27,962 nucleotides of DNA from an uncultured Oscillospiraceae bacterium (GTDB taxonomy: Bacteria > Bacillota > Clostridia > Oscillospirales > Oscillospiraceae), in NCBI GenBank assembly GCA_934623545.1, contig CAKTVN010000002.1, positions 1 through 27,962 of the forward strand, given 5' to 3'. The notes beneath the pieces were generated by a model. It made no database searches. It was not told the DNA's origin and saw nothing but the letters and a program-made list of their open reading frames with translations. The first letter of the stretch is position 1. Every line of letters begins with the position of its first letter. This document shows positions 14,497-21,035 of this stretch, piece by piece. The translations under genes were made by a program, and so were the position numbers.

Positions 14497-14620
14497 GCAT
14501 ACTTTTTTCTGTCTTGCCAGAAAAAAGTATGCAAAAAAGAGGCGCAGGACGCGAAAAGGCATATCGTTATATTCTACGTTTTACCGTTACATTTCAGGTC
14601 AAGGAACGCCCTTCGGGCGG
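14497..14620 (+). repeat. Hairpin repeat, family C, plus copy
   Basis: It begins with a 15-base-pair perfect stem (GCATACTTTTTTCTG at 14497-14511, complement 14518-14532, loop TCTTGC), then AAAAAAGAGGCGC and GGACGCG, and ends with GGTCAAGGAACGCCC. The same order occurs on the minus strand at 15125-14985. The first 36 bases are identical between copies. Confidence 0.8.
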
Positions 14621-14621
14621 C

Positions 14622-14726
14622 GTCCTCGCAAACTCCATATCCCTCGCTTCGCCGCAAGCGGCAGGTCTCGTCCGTTTCGTTGTTCCTCCTTTTCCCGCAC
14701 GAACTGCTTCGCTGGGTTCGCGCGGG
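14622..14726 (+). repeat. Dispersed hairpin repeat, family B, copy 2
   Basis: It matches the minus strand of 10309-10419: ATCCCTCGCTTC, GCAAGCG, CTCGTCCGTTTCGTTGTT, CTCCT. The terminal hairpin here has arms CCCGCACGAAC (14694-14704) and GTTCGCGCGGG (14716-14726), different in sequence from those in copy 1, but encloses the same TGCTTCGCTGG-type loop. The stem is therefore kept while its bases change. Confidence 0.65.
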
Positions 14727-14757
14727 AGCCCCGCCTTTGCAATCCCCCTTAAAACGA

Positions 14758-14785
14758 CCAAGAAGGGGCTGCTGCCCCTTCTTGG
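14758..14785 (+). terminator. Terminator-like hairpin in the repeat region
   Basis: Twelve-base perfect arms (CCAAGAAGGGGC, loop TGCT, complement) are followed by ATTTTCC. It could end readthrough from the SDR gene, which has no closer clear terminator, but it is 458 bases downstream. Confidence 0.5.
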
Positions 14786-14984
14786 ATTTTCCCAGGGGTT
14801 TGGTTCGTGCAAAAGCATATTTCAAGTCGCAAAAACGCGATGCAGATGCGAAATTGGATAGACTGGCGTGGTAGTCGAAATACTCTGCGTCTGTCTCGAC
14901 TTTCATACGTCAAATATTCAACGGGCACTAATCTAACGACTCATGTAATTTATCGTGCGCTCAGGAAACCCGATTTGACGGTCG

Positions 14985-15125
14985 CCCGCAAGGGCGTTCC
15001 TTGACCGGAAGTGTAACGGAAATACGCACAACGGAACGACACGCCTTTTCGCGCGTAAGCGCTATTTCCGCGTCCAGCGCCTCTTTTTTGCATACTTTTT
15101 TCTGGCAAGACAGAAAAAAGTATGC
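14985..15125 (-). repeat. Hairpin repeat, family C, minus copy
   Basis: This is an inverted copy of 14497-14620. The 36-base hairpin at 15090-15125 is identical on the minus strand; the rest shares GAGGCGC, GGACGCG, CGAAAAGGC, CCGTTACA and GGTCAAGGAACGCCC but carries an insertion of about 17 bases after GGACGCG. Confidence 0.8.
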
Positions 15126-15139
15126 CCGCGGAGCGACAG

Positions 15140-15323
15140 TTACAGCGTCGCTGTAAAAACGGCACCTCCGGTGAATCCAGAAAAGAGTTCCGCGCCTCCG
15201 GCGCGGCTTGCGCCCTGCGGGCGCAAAAAAGGTGTCACCCCTTTCGGGGTGACACGAGTCGCGTCCTTCGGGTGCGTCTCTGTGCCTTCGGCACAGAGAG
15301 ACCGTCACCCCTCCGGGGTGACG
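15140..15323 (+). repeat. Run of eight small hairpins
   Basis: Eight stem-loops follow one another: 15140-15156 (7 bp), 15163-15173 (4), 15190-15206 (7), 15208-15226 (8), 15232-15255 (10), 15260-15276 (7 with two G-T pairs), 15277-15299 (10) and 15303-15323 (9). Nearly all close a three-base loop (GTC, TCC, TGC, TTC; one is TTTC) on C-G pairs. The arm sequences differ, so this is not a sequence repeat but a repeated shape. The last hairpin contains the stop codon of the MFS gene. Confidence 0.8.
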
Positions 15324-16504
15324 AGCCTGTGCCTGCGGCGGAAGATCGTGACCGTCAGAAACAGCAGGATTGGAAACACGCTGGCGCACAGGACGCCGAG
15401 CTTCAGACTTCCGCCGAAGCGTCCGGCGAAAAAGCCCGCCCAGGTCGGACCGACCGTGCAGCCGATGTCGCCCGCGAGCGCGAGCAGCGCGAACAGCGCC
15501 GTCCCTGTGCCGCGCAGCCGCTGCGCGGCAAGGCTCAGCGCCCCGGGCCATGTCACGGAGACCGCAAGCCCGCTCAGTGCGCATCCGGCAAGGCTCAGCC
15601 ACGAAAACGGTGCGAGCGCGATGAGCAGATAGCCCGCAATGCACAGCGCGGCGCCGCCCTGAAGCAGCCGCGTCAGCGCGCAGTCATCCACACGCGTGCC
15701 AAATATACGCCCAAGCGCCATAAACAGCGCAAACAGGCAGGGTCCGGCGAGATCGCCGACGGTCTTGCTGACGCCGAGCTCCGTCTCGATGAGCGCGGAA
15801 GCCCACTGGCTGATGGCAAGCTCGCTCGCGCCGGAGCAGAGCATCATGATGAAAAACAGCCAGAAGGTACCGCTTCGGAGCAGCGGCTTGACGCCGTGCT
15901 TCCCCGCCTCTTCCTCCAGCGTCGGGATGGGCGAGAAGAAAAACAGCACCGCGTTTGCAAGCGGCAGCGCCGCCCAGATGCAGCAGAGAATACGCCAGTT
16001 TTCAATGCCCGCAAGGCGGAAAAACAGCGTGGAAAGCAGCACGACAGACATCTGCCCCCAGCCGAAGAAGGAGTGCAGCAGATTCATCGCGGCGCTCTTG
16101 CGCGTGGTGGGGCAAGCTTCGATGATCGGGCTGACGAGGACCTCGATGAGCCCCGCGCCGACGGAGTAAAACGCGGTTGCGATCAGGAGTCCCACATAGG
16201 GATCCTGCGTCCGGTCCGGCAGGAAGCCAAGCATGGCAAAGCCTGCCGCCGCGAGCAGATGCGCGGCAAGAATACTGATGCGGTAGCCGATGCGGTCGAC
16301 GAAGAAAGACGAGAGCAGGTCGACCAGCAGCTGCATCAGAAACGTCAGTGTGATGAGCAGCGAAATACGCTCCAGCGGGAGCTGAAACTCCGTATGAAAG
16401 CGCACATACAGCAGCGGCGCGAGCGTGCAGATCGCCGCCTGTACAAAATAGCCGATGAAGCACGCGCACATGGTGCGGCGATAGCCGCGTTCGGGGGTTT
16501 GCAT
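15305..16504 (-). CDS. MFS transporter
   Basis: A 399-residue protein with about twelve hydrophobic helices, a major facilitator superfamily permease. The loop between helices 2 and 3 (VDRIGYRISIL) is the degenerate family motif, and the central cytoplasmic loop (FFSPIPTLEEEAGKHGVKP) divides two six-helix halves. Its overall pattern resembles FucP/glucose-type sugar MFS carriers, with FFGWGQMSVVLLSTLFF and AISQWASALIE, but the substrate is unknown. AAAGGAG lies 10 bases before the ATG. The last residues, RHRLVTPEG and the TGA stop, are encoded by the outermost hairpin of the adjacent array, so the original C-terminus may have been replaced by the repeat. Confidence 0.9.
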   Translation of the reverse strand: MQTPERGYRRTMCACFIGYFVQAAICTLAPLLYVRFHTEFQLPLERISLLITLTFLMQLLVDLLSSFFVDRIGYRISILAAHLLAAAGFAMLGFLPDRTQDPYVGLLIATAFYSVGAGLIEVLVSPIIEACPTTRKSAAMNLLHSFFGWGQMSVVLLSTLFFRLAGIENWRILCCIWAALPLANAVLFFFSPIPTLEEEAGKHGVKPLLRSGTFWLFFIMMLCSGASELAISQWASALIETELGVSKTVGDLAGPCLFALFMALGRIFGTRVDDCALTRLLQGGAALCIAGYLLIALAPFSWLSLAGCALSGLAVSVTWPGALSLAAQRLRGTGTALFALLALAGDIGCTVGPTWAGFFAGRFGGSLKLGVLCASVFPILLFLTVTIFRRRHRLVTPEG

Positions 16505-16651
16505 TTGGAAAACTCCTTTCGATATGTCCGGTCATTATACCAGATAAGGCGTCGAAAGGCAAGCCGGGCAGACCGTGCCCGCGTCGCTGCATGGAAATGC
16601 AGGCACCACGGCACGCAAACGCATCGGGAAAAAGTTTTTCGCAAGGAGGGC

Positions 16652-16680
16652 TTGACAGCGGCGCATTTTTCCTGTATACT
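16652..16680 (+). promoter_or_regulatory. Promoter of the DUF3793-flavodoxin unit
   Basis: TTGACA (16652-16657) and TATACT (16675-16680) are 17 bases apart, about 200 bases before the DUF3793 start. The intergenic space 16505-16886 also holds the leader elements listed next; nothing gene-like is visible in it. Confidence 0.82.
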
Positions 16681-16716
16681 GACGCCAAGTCAAATGACTT
16701 TTTTCTTTGCCGCATA

Positions 16717-16818
16717 GGTTAGACTGCTCTAACCGCCATTCGGAAGCCATCGCCGCCCCGCAGCGAAAGCTGCGACGCATGGGCACTTTCTTTTGAGCGT
16801 CAGTTAGATCACTTTAAC
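16717..16818 (+). promoter_or_regulatory. Leader with two GTTAGA-type inverted repeats and a GNRA hairpin
   Basis: GGTTAGACTGCTCTAACC (16717-16734) has perfect seven-base arms around four bases; GTTAGATCACTTTAAC (16803-16818) is a second, imperfect copy. The pattern is close to the DtxR/IdeR-type iron box half-site TTAGGTTAG. Between them is a hairpin with arms GCAGC and GCTGC closed by GAAA near 16759-16772. Together with the flavodoxin gene this suggests metal-responsive control, either of DNA binding or of the leader RNA. Confidence 0.5.
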
Positions 16819-16886
16819 CATTAGCGAATAGAAATCACGCAAAGCGGGAAAGCTTGCAGAAACAGCGTGGAAGGGAGGCAGGCAAA

Positions 16887-17438
16887 ATGTCAGAGGAGCT
16901 TTTGGTCCGTCAATGTGCGCCGACGCTGGCGGGGATCAAGACCGGGAACCTCTTTTCCTGCAAATACACGCGGAAGGAGGCGCTGACCGGGCAGATCCGC
17001 AGTCTGAACCGCCGCCTTGCGCCGAAGGGGCTTTGCCTGCTGCCGCTGCGCTTCTGCGAGGGTCGGGCGCTGCTGTATCTCTACCGCCCGGAGCGCTTGC
17101 GCAGCGATCTGTGCGACACGGACGCCGCTGCGCTTCTGCGGGAGGCGGGCTATGACTGCCGCAGCTGCTCGCGCTGCATTGGGACGCTCATCCGCCGCCT
17201 GCGCGAGCAGCCGGAGTTCCCGCATGAGATCGGGCTGTTCCTCAGCTATCCGCCCGAGGATGTGAAGGGCTTCATCGACCAGCACGCCGCCAATTTCAAA
17301 TACGCCGGGCTGTGGAAAGTCTACGGCGACGCGGACGCGGCGCGGCGGCTGTTCGCAAAGTATAAAAAATGTACAGAGATCTACTGCCGGTTGTGGCGCG
17401 GCGGCTCCAGCGTGGAGCAGCTCGCCGTGGCGGTTTGA
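16887..17438 (+). CDS. DUF3793 family protein
   Basis: A 183-residue cytoplasmic protein. FPHEIGLFLSYPPEDVKGFI (111-130) and the following FKYAGLWKVYGDADAA are the hallmark of DUF3793. Cysteines at 91, 94 and 97 (DCRSCSRCIG) plus C10 and C50 could bind metal. The function of the family is not established; it is commonly found beside flavodoxin and ferrous-iron uptake genes in Firmicutes, which fits the flavodoxin 32 bases downstream. The start at 16887 has GGGAGG nine bases upstream and is preferred to an upstream in-frame ATG at 16854, which has no such site. Control by the leader at 16717-16818 is likely. Confidence 0.88.
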   Translation: MSEELLVRQCAPTLAGIKTGNLFSCKYTRKEALTGQIRSLNRRLAPKGLCLLPLRFCEGRALLYLYRPERLRSDLCDTDAAALLREAGYDCRSCSRCIGTLIRRLREQPEFPHEIGLFLSYPPEDVKGFIDQHAANFKYAGLWKVYGDADAARRLFAKYKKCTEIYCRLWRGGSSVEQLAVAV

Positions 17439-17470
17439 AGAAGCATTCAGAACAGAAAGGATAACATATT

Positions 17471-17896
17471 ATGAAAAAGACTGCTGTGATCTATTGGAGC
17501 GGCACGGGCAACACCGAAGCCATGGCAAACGCTGTCCTCGAGGGCATGAAGGCAGAGGGTGCGGACGCGCTGCTGCTGACGCCGGACGCGGTGGACGCCT
17601 CCGGGCTGTCCGCGCTGGACGCAGTCGCGCTCGGCTGCCCGGCAATGGGTGACGAGACGCTGGAGGAGAGCGAATTCGGTCCGATGTTCGACGCCTGCAA
17701 GGAAAAGCTTGCCGGGAAGGACGCGGCGCTGTTCGGCTCCTACGGCTGGGGCGACGGCGAATGGATGCGCACCTGGGAAAAGGACTGCGCCGACACCGGT
17801 ATCCGCCTGATCTGCGAAAGCGTCACCTGCTGCGAAGCGCCGGACGACGCGGCGCTGGAAGCCTGCCGCGCACTCGGCAAAGAGCTGGCGAAGTGA
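17471..17896 (+). CDS. Flavodoxin
   Basis: A 141-residue flavodoxin, an FMN-bearing one-electron carrier that replaces ferredoxin when iron is short. The phosphate loop is SGTGNTEAM (10-18); the FMN ring is held by W9-type residues and the GSYGWGDGEW loop (89-98), which is typical of clostridial short-chain flavodoxins. AAAGGA precedes the ATG by 11 bases. It follows the DUF3793 gene in one unit. Its redox partners are not in the window, though the dehydrogenases and FAD oxidoreductase nearby are not obvious partners. Confidence 0.93.
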   Translation: MKKTAVIYWSGTGNTEAMANAVLEGMKAEGADALLLTPDAVDASGLSALDAVALGCPAMGDETLEESEFGPMFDACKEKLAGKDAALFGSYGWGDGEWMRTWEKDCADTGIRLICESVTCCEAPDDAALEACRALGKELAK

Positions 17897-17903
17897 TAGT
17901 AAC

Positions 17904-18052
17904 CGCTGAATCAATCGTCCGCGGCTATCAGCGAATCTTTTGCCCCAGCTACGCAGTTTGAAAAACTTGAAATACACAAAGTATTCCTGCGTCTTTCAAA
18001 CTTTCATCTGTGTCAAAATCTCTCGCTGATATCTCTTGCCGATTGAATCATC
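17904..18052 (-). repeat. Dispersed nested palindromic element, family A, copy 2
   Basis: On the minus strand this matches 10479-10632. The 44-base core 17957-18000 agrees at about 40 positions; outer ends CTGAATCAATCG (17906-17917) and CGATTGAATCA (18040-18050) are near-perfect inverted repeats. It lies directly after the flavodoxin stop. The rest of the gap to 18292 holds a C-rich stretch (18090-18175) with no gene and the terminator below. Confidence 0.72.
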
Positions 18053-18219
18053 GCTTACTGAAATTCATTCATTGGAAGCGCTGGGCGTCGTCTTCCCCTT
18101 ACCGGCGTCCGGCGAGACCATAGATCCCATCGCATAACCCCATCCCCTCGCATAATCCCATTCATCCCTAGCAAAGCGCAGCGGTTTTCCTGTCCGCGGC
18201 GTGAATTGCCTCCTAAACC

Positions 18220-18257
18220 AAAATCGCCCGTTCTCCGAAGGGAGGGCGGGTGATTTT
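18220..18257 (-). terminator. Terminator of the AraC-type regulator gene
   Basis: Eleven-base arms with one G-T pair (AAAATCGCCCG at 18220-18230, CGGGTGATTTT at 18247-18257) enclose a smaller inner stem. It lies 36 bases after the regulator stop on the minus strand and ends in GATTTTGG. Confidence 0.75.
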
Positions 18258-18292
18258 GTTGTGCCGGAATTTCGCTCTGCCAAGGGACGCGC

Positions 18293-19249
18293 TCAACCCT
18301 TCCCGCTCCCGTCCGCCGCATCCGGGAGCGCGCAGGTCTTGCGCGAATCCGATTGCAGCGGATAACGCTCCCGGCGGTTGGTGTTGCGGGCATACTGCGA
18401 GGCGCTGACACCGACGACCTGACGGAAGATGGTCGTAAAATAGTTCGCATCGCTGAAGCCGCAGACCATCGCGGTCAGCGCAACGCTGCTCCCGCTTTGC
18501 AGCTCGTGCTTGGCGAGGATGACGCGCATCTGGTTGATATAGGTCCGCAGATTCATCTTCATATAGCGGCTGAAGGTATGGCTCACAAAGGAGCGCGAGT
18601 AATTGCACGCCTTCGCGATGGAGCTCACGCTGATGCCGGGGTCTGTGTAGTTGTTGCGGATATAGGTCAGGATGGTGTGGAAGCCCTTGTCGATGTCCGG
18701 CTTTTTGCTGGAGGCGCTCTGCGTGTGATGCACGAAGGGGCGGAACAGCTCCGCGAGCAGCACGGCAATGAAGTCCACGACGCTCCGGTTTTGAAGCGAA
18801 AACGCCGGTTCGGTCGGAAGCTCGGAGAACAGATGCAGCAGAAGCTCCCGGTCCATATCAAACTGCTCCGCCAGCGCGCGGATCTTTCGCTCTGAGGTAT
18901 CCGGGTCCGTGCACCAGAGCCCCGCGGAGATCGAGCCGATGCACTGATCGTCGATGAGGATGGGGACGGAATATTCGGACAGCCCGAGAAAGCACGGGAT
19001 CACGAACGCCTCCTTGAATTTTGTGCAGTCGTACTGGTGTACGTGGCTGCACCGGACACATTTCGCGTAGGCGCGGGCGTTCTGCTTGACCGCCGCGCAG
19101 AAAGGCGCGTGATGCCCGGTATAGGGCAGCAGCGCCGTCCCGAGTGTGTTGTCCCAGTTCATGAAACCGACAAAATCCTTGATAACGATTTTATGGCACA
19201 GCTGATCCAGCAGAAAGAACAATTTTGTGATCAGTTCATCCGTATTCAT
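18293..19249 (-). CDS. AraC family regulator with PocR sensor domain
   Basis: A 318-residue regulator. Residues about 10-165 form a PocR-type ligand domain with the cysteine set C64, C67, C75 in CVRCSHVHQYDC and the GSISAGLW segment. Residues about 195-300 hold two AraC helix-turn-helix units: SVSSIAKACNYSRSFVSHTFSRY and LTAMVCGFSDANYFTTIFRQ with VSASQYARN. PocR domains are thought to sense small hydroxylated compounds. The frame is open upstream, but ATG 19249 is chosen because AAAAGGAG lies nine bases before it while the preceding ATG abuts that site. It diverges from the CUT1-sulfatase cluster and probably activates it through the direct repeats at 19339-19374. Confidence 0.9.
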   Translation of the reverse strand: MNTDELITKLFFLLDQLCHKIVIKDFVGFMNWDNTLGTALLPYTGHHAPFCAAVKQNARAYAKCVRCSHVHQYDCTKFKEAFVIPCFLGLSEYSVPILIDDQCIGSISAGLWCTDPDTSERKIRALAEQFDMDRELLLHLFSELPTEPAFSLQNRSVVDFIAVLLAELFRPFVHHTQSASSKKPDIDKGFHTILTYIRNNYTDPGISVSSIAKACNYSRSFVSHTFSRYMKMNLRTYINQMRVILAKHELQSGSSVALTAMVCGFSDANYFTTIFRQVVGVSASQYARNTNRRERYPLQSDSRKTCALPDAADGSGKG

Positions 19250-19304
19250 AGAAGCCATCTCCTTTTGCCCCGGCACGGGCAGACACGCAGCAATTGTCAC
19301 AGTC

Positions 19305-19334
19305 ATCTTACCATAAATGGAGGCGGCAGTGCAA
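19305..19334 (-). promoter_or_regulatory. Promoter of the AraC-type regulator gene
   Basis: TTGCAC (19334-19329) and TAAGAT (19310-19305) are 18 bases apart on the minus strand, 56 bases before the gene. The -35 box overlaps another GTGCA motif, so autoregulation is possible. Confidence 0.65.
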
Positions 19335-19338
19335 CAAT

Positions 19339-19374
19339 GTGCACTTTTTTGTAGCTTCTGTGCATATTTTTGAA
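19339..19374 (+). promoter_or_regulatory. Direct-repeat activator site for the sulfatase cluster
   Basis: GTGCACTTTTTTG (from 19339) and GTGCATATTTTTG (from 19360) form a direct repeat with a 21-base period, the classic spacing of AraC half-sites. The second copy ends about where a -35 box should be for the possible -10 TAATCT at 19397-19402, which has no good -35 match. This is the layout of an activator-dependent promoter for the gene at 19517. Confidence 0.62.
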
Positions 19375-19516
19375 TGTGTAAGCCGAAAAAATCTGCTAAT
19401 CTAAGAACACGAGATGAGCACTTTGACGAAATTTGGATGTCTGGCCAGCGCCGAATTGTTCAATAGTACCGCATCCCGATCTGGAGACGAAAAATGAAAT
19501 ATGGAGGATCATGCAG

Positions 19517-20965
19517 ATGAAAAAAGTTCTTGCGATACTGCTTGCGCTCGTCATGGTTCTGAGCATGGCTGCGTGCGCTTCAAAGTCCGCGCCAGATCAG
19601 GCTGAGACGCCAGCAGAAAATCAAAACAATACCCCCGCGTCCGACAATACGAGCAGCGGCGACACCGCGGAAGCTCCGGCAGAGGATGCGCCTGCGGGCG
19701 ATCCGGTCTACATCGCGGAAAACGCGGCGGAGATGACCGGCAGCGTCCGGCTCCTGACGGCGTTCAAGGGTGGTCTCGGGACCGACGCGCTGATCGAAGC
19801 GTTCCATGAGTATTATCCGAACATCGAAGTGACCTATGACATTTACACGAACAACGCCGAGGGCAATATGCTTGCCAACACCTCCATCCAGAGCGGCAAC
19901 GTCGACGTCATCCTGAGCTTCGGCACGCACAACACGGCGTTCCGCTGGGAAAACGCGATGCTCGCCGACATCACCGACCGTCTGGCGGCGGACAATCTGG
20001 ACCTCGTGAAGGAATGGGGCACGGACGCCTACAAATACAATGACCGCGTTTACTGCTTCCCGTCCGGCGGTCTGTCCATCTTCGTGGCAGTCAACATGAC
20101 CGCGTGGGAGGAAGCCGGTCTCGGCGAGCTGCCCGATTCCTGGACCTGGGACGAGTACCTTGACGCCTGCCGCGCCATGACCAAGACTGCTGCCGACGGC
20201 AGCACCGAGGTCTACGGCGGCTGCGATTTCAACCAGCGCGACTACTGGACCTACTCGATGCGCCAGACCAAGGGCGTCGACGCGTTCTACACCAGCGACG
20301 GACAGGCGGACTTCACCAGCGGTCTGGCGGCAAAGATCCTGAACCGTGAGCTGGACGCAGAGGCAGAGGGCATTCTCTTCCCGAAGATCAACCTCATCAC
20401 CGGCGAACAGAAGTCCCGCGACCTTCTGTGGAGCGGCACCGTCGCGACCTGTGTAGAGAGCATCATCACCCGCTTCGTCATGGACACTGAGAACTATCCG
20501 CACGACTTCCTTCTGGGCTACGCGCCGTATCCCGTGAACGAAGCGGGCGAAACGAACTACGCGCTCGGCAATATGCCGAACTCCTTCTACTGCGTGACGA
20601 GCAACTGCCAGGATGAGGACGCGGCTTACGCATTTGCGAAGTTCGCCTCCACCTACGGCGGCAAGTACCTCTACAAGGCAGGTCACACGACCACCTGGAC
20701 CGGTGTTGACCCCAACGAGATCGTCTCGCTGGTATTCGGCGACGAAGAGACCGCGGCGAAGTTCGTGGACGTGGACTCCTATGTGAAGAACGTTCTGGCG
20801 ATCGGTCAGCCCGCGTATCACGAAGAGTTCATCACGGGCTACAGCGAGATCGCGTCCTATCTGGACGAGTACACGGACTACATTCTGAGCGGTCAGATGA
20901 GCGTGGAGGACGGCTTGCAGGAGCTGAACGATTACGCAAATCAGGCGATTCAGGAAGCCCAATAA
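19517..20965 (+). CDS. ABC transporter substrate-binding lipoprotein (CUT1 type)
   Basis: A 482-residue extracellular solute-binding protein of family 1. The signal peptide MKKVLAILLALVMVLSMAAC ends in a lipobox with C20. An A/E/D/P/S-rich linker (about 21-65) leads to the binding domain: DALIEAFHEYYPNIEVTYDI, DVILSFGTHNTAFRWENAML, and SWTWDEYLDACRAMTK, all typical of MalE/UgpB-like proteins. GGAGG stands nine bases before ATG 19517; an ATG six bases earlier is too close to it. It begins a seven-gene plus-strand cluster under a PocR/AraC regulator. The ligand is unknown; the sulfatase and phosphodiesterase genes downstream suggest an acidic glycoside or glycerol ester. Confidence 0.92.
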   Translation: MKKVLAILLALVMVLSMAACASKSAPDQAETPAENQNNTPASDNTSSGDTAEAPAEDAPAGDPVYIAENAAEMTGSVRLLTAFKGGLGTDALIEAFHEYYPNIEVTYDIYTNNAEGNMLANTSIQSGNVDVILSFGTHNTAFRWENAMLADITDRLAADNLDLVKEWGTDAYKYNDRVYCFPSGGLSIFVAVNMTAWEEAGLGELPDSWTWDEYLDACRAMTKTAADGSTEVYGGCDFNQRDYWTYSMRQTKGVDAFYTSDGQADFTSGLAAKILNRELDAEAEGILFPKINLITGEQKSRDLLWSGTVATCVESIITRFVMDTENYPHDFLLGYAPYPVNEAGETNYALGNMPNSFYCVTSNCQDEDAAYAFAKFASTYGGKYLYKAGHTTTWTGVDPNEIVSLVFGDEETAAKFVDVDSYVKNVLAIGQPAYHEEFITGYSEIASYLDEYTDYILSGQMSVEDGLQELNDYANQAIQEAQ

Positions 20966-21035
20966 GGCATAGTAACACCCGGGCAGGACCACATGGAAGC
21001 GTGTGGTTCTGCCCGCAGCAAATGGAGGACTCCCA

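Larger units (their letters stand above)
14301..15139. other. Gene-free mosaic of hairpin repeats
   Basis: No credible gene is seen; all open frames here are short, overlap repeats and lack ribosome sites. Contents in order: an imperfect hairpin near 14337-14366; a nine-base-pair hairpin 14395-14416 (GCGGCAACC arms); a GC hairpin near 14437-14455; a small hairpin 14467-14481; the 36-base hairpin 14497-14532; repeat family B 14622-14726; a terminator-like hairpin 14758-14785; a decayed family A core near 14860-14925 (AATACTCTGCGTCTGTCTCG); and an inverted copy of the 14497-14620 unit at 14985-15125. Confidence 0.7.

Noticed and set aside
14352-14906. Several overlapping open frames of 100-170 codons on both strands
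   Set aside because: They are built from the hairpin repeats; similar peptides arise from copies near 10.3 kb. No ribosome site or domain supports any of them.
15140-15323. Possible CRISPR array
   Set aside because: The units are self-complementary hairpins of different sequence packed end to end; there are no constant direct repeats, no spacers of even length and no cas genes.
15122-16717. 531-codon open frame on the plus strand
   Set aside because: It is antisense to the MFS transporter and the hairpin array. The translation is a low-complexity string of R, Q, A and E; the minus strand gives clear membrane helices and a ribosome site.
16740-16800. Known riboswitch in the DUF3793 leader
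   Set aside because: The GNRA hairpin and short stems do not fit any riboswitch consensus I can recall; only a structured leader with inverted repeats can be supported.
17447-17977. 176-codon open frame on the minus strand
   Set aside because: It is antisense to flavodoxin, whose FMN loops are clear. Its first residues (MYFKFFKL) come from the family A repeat.
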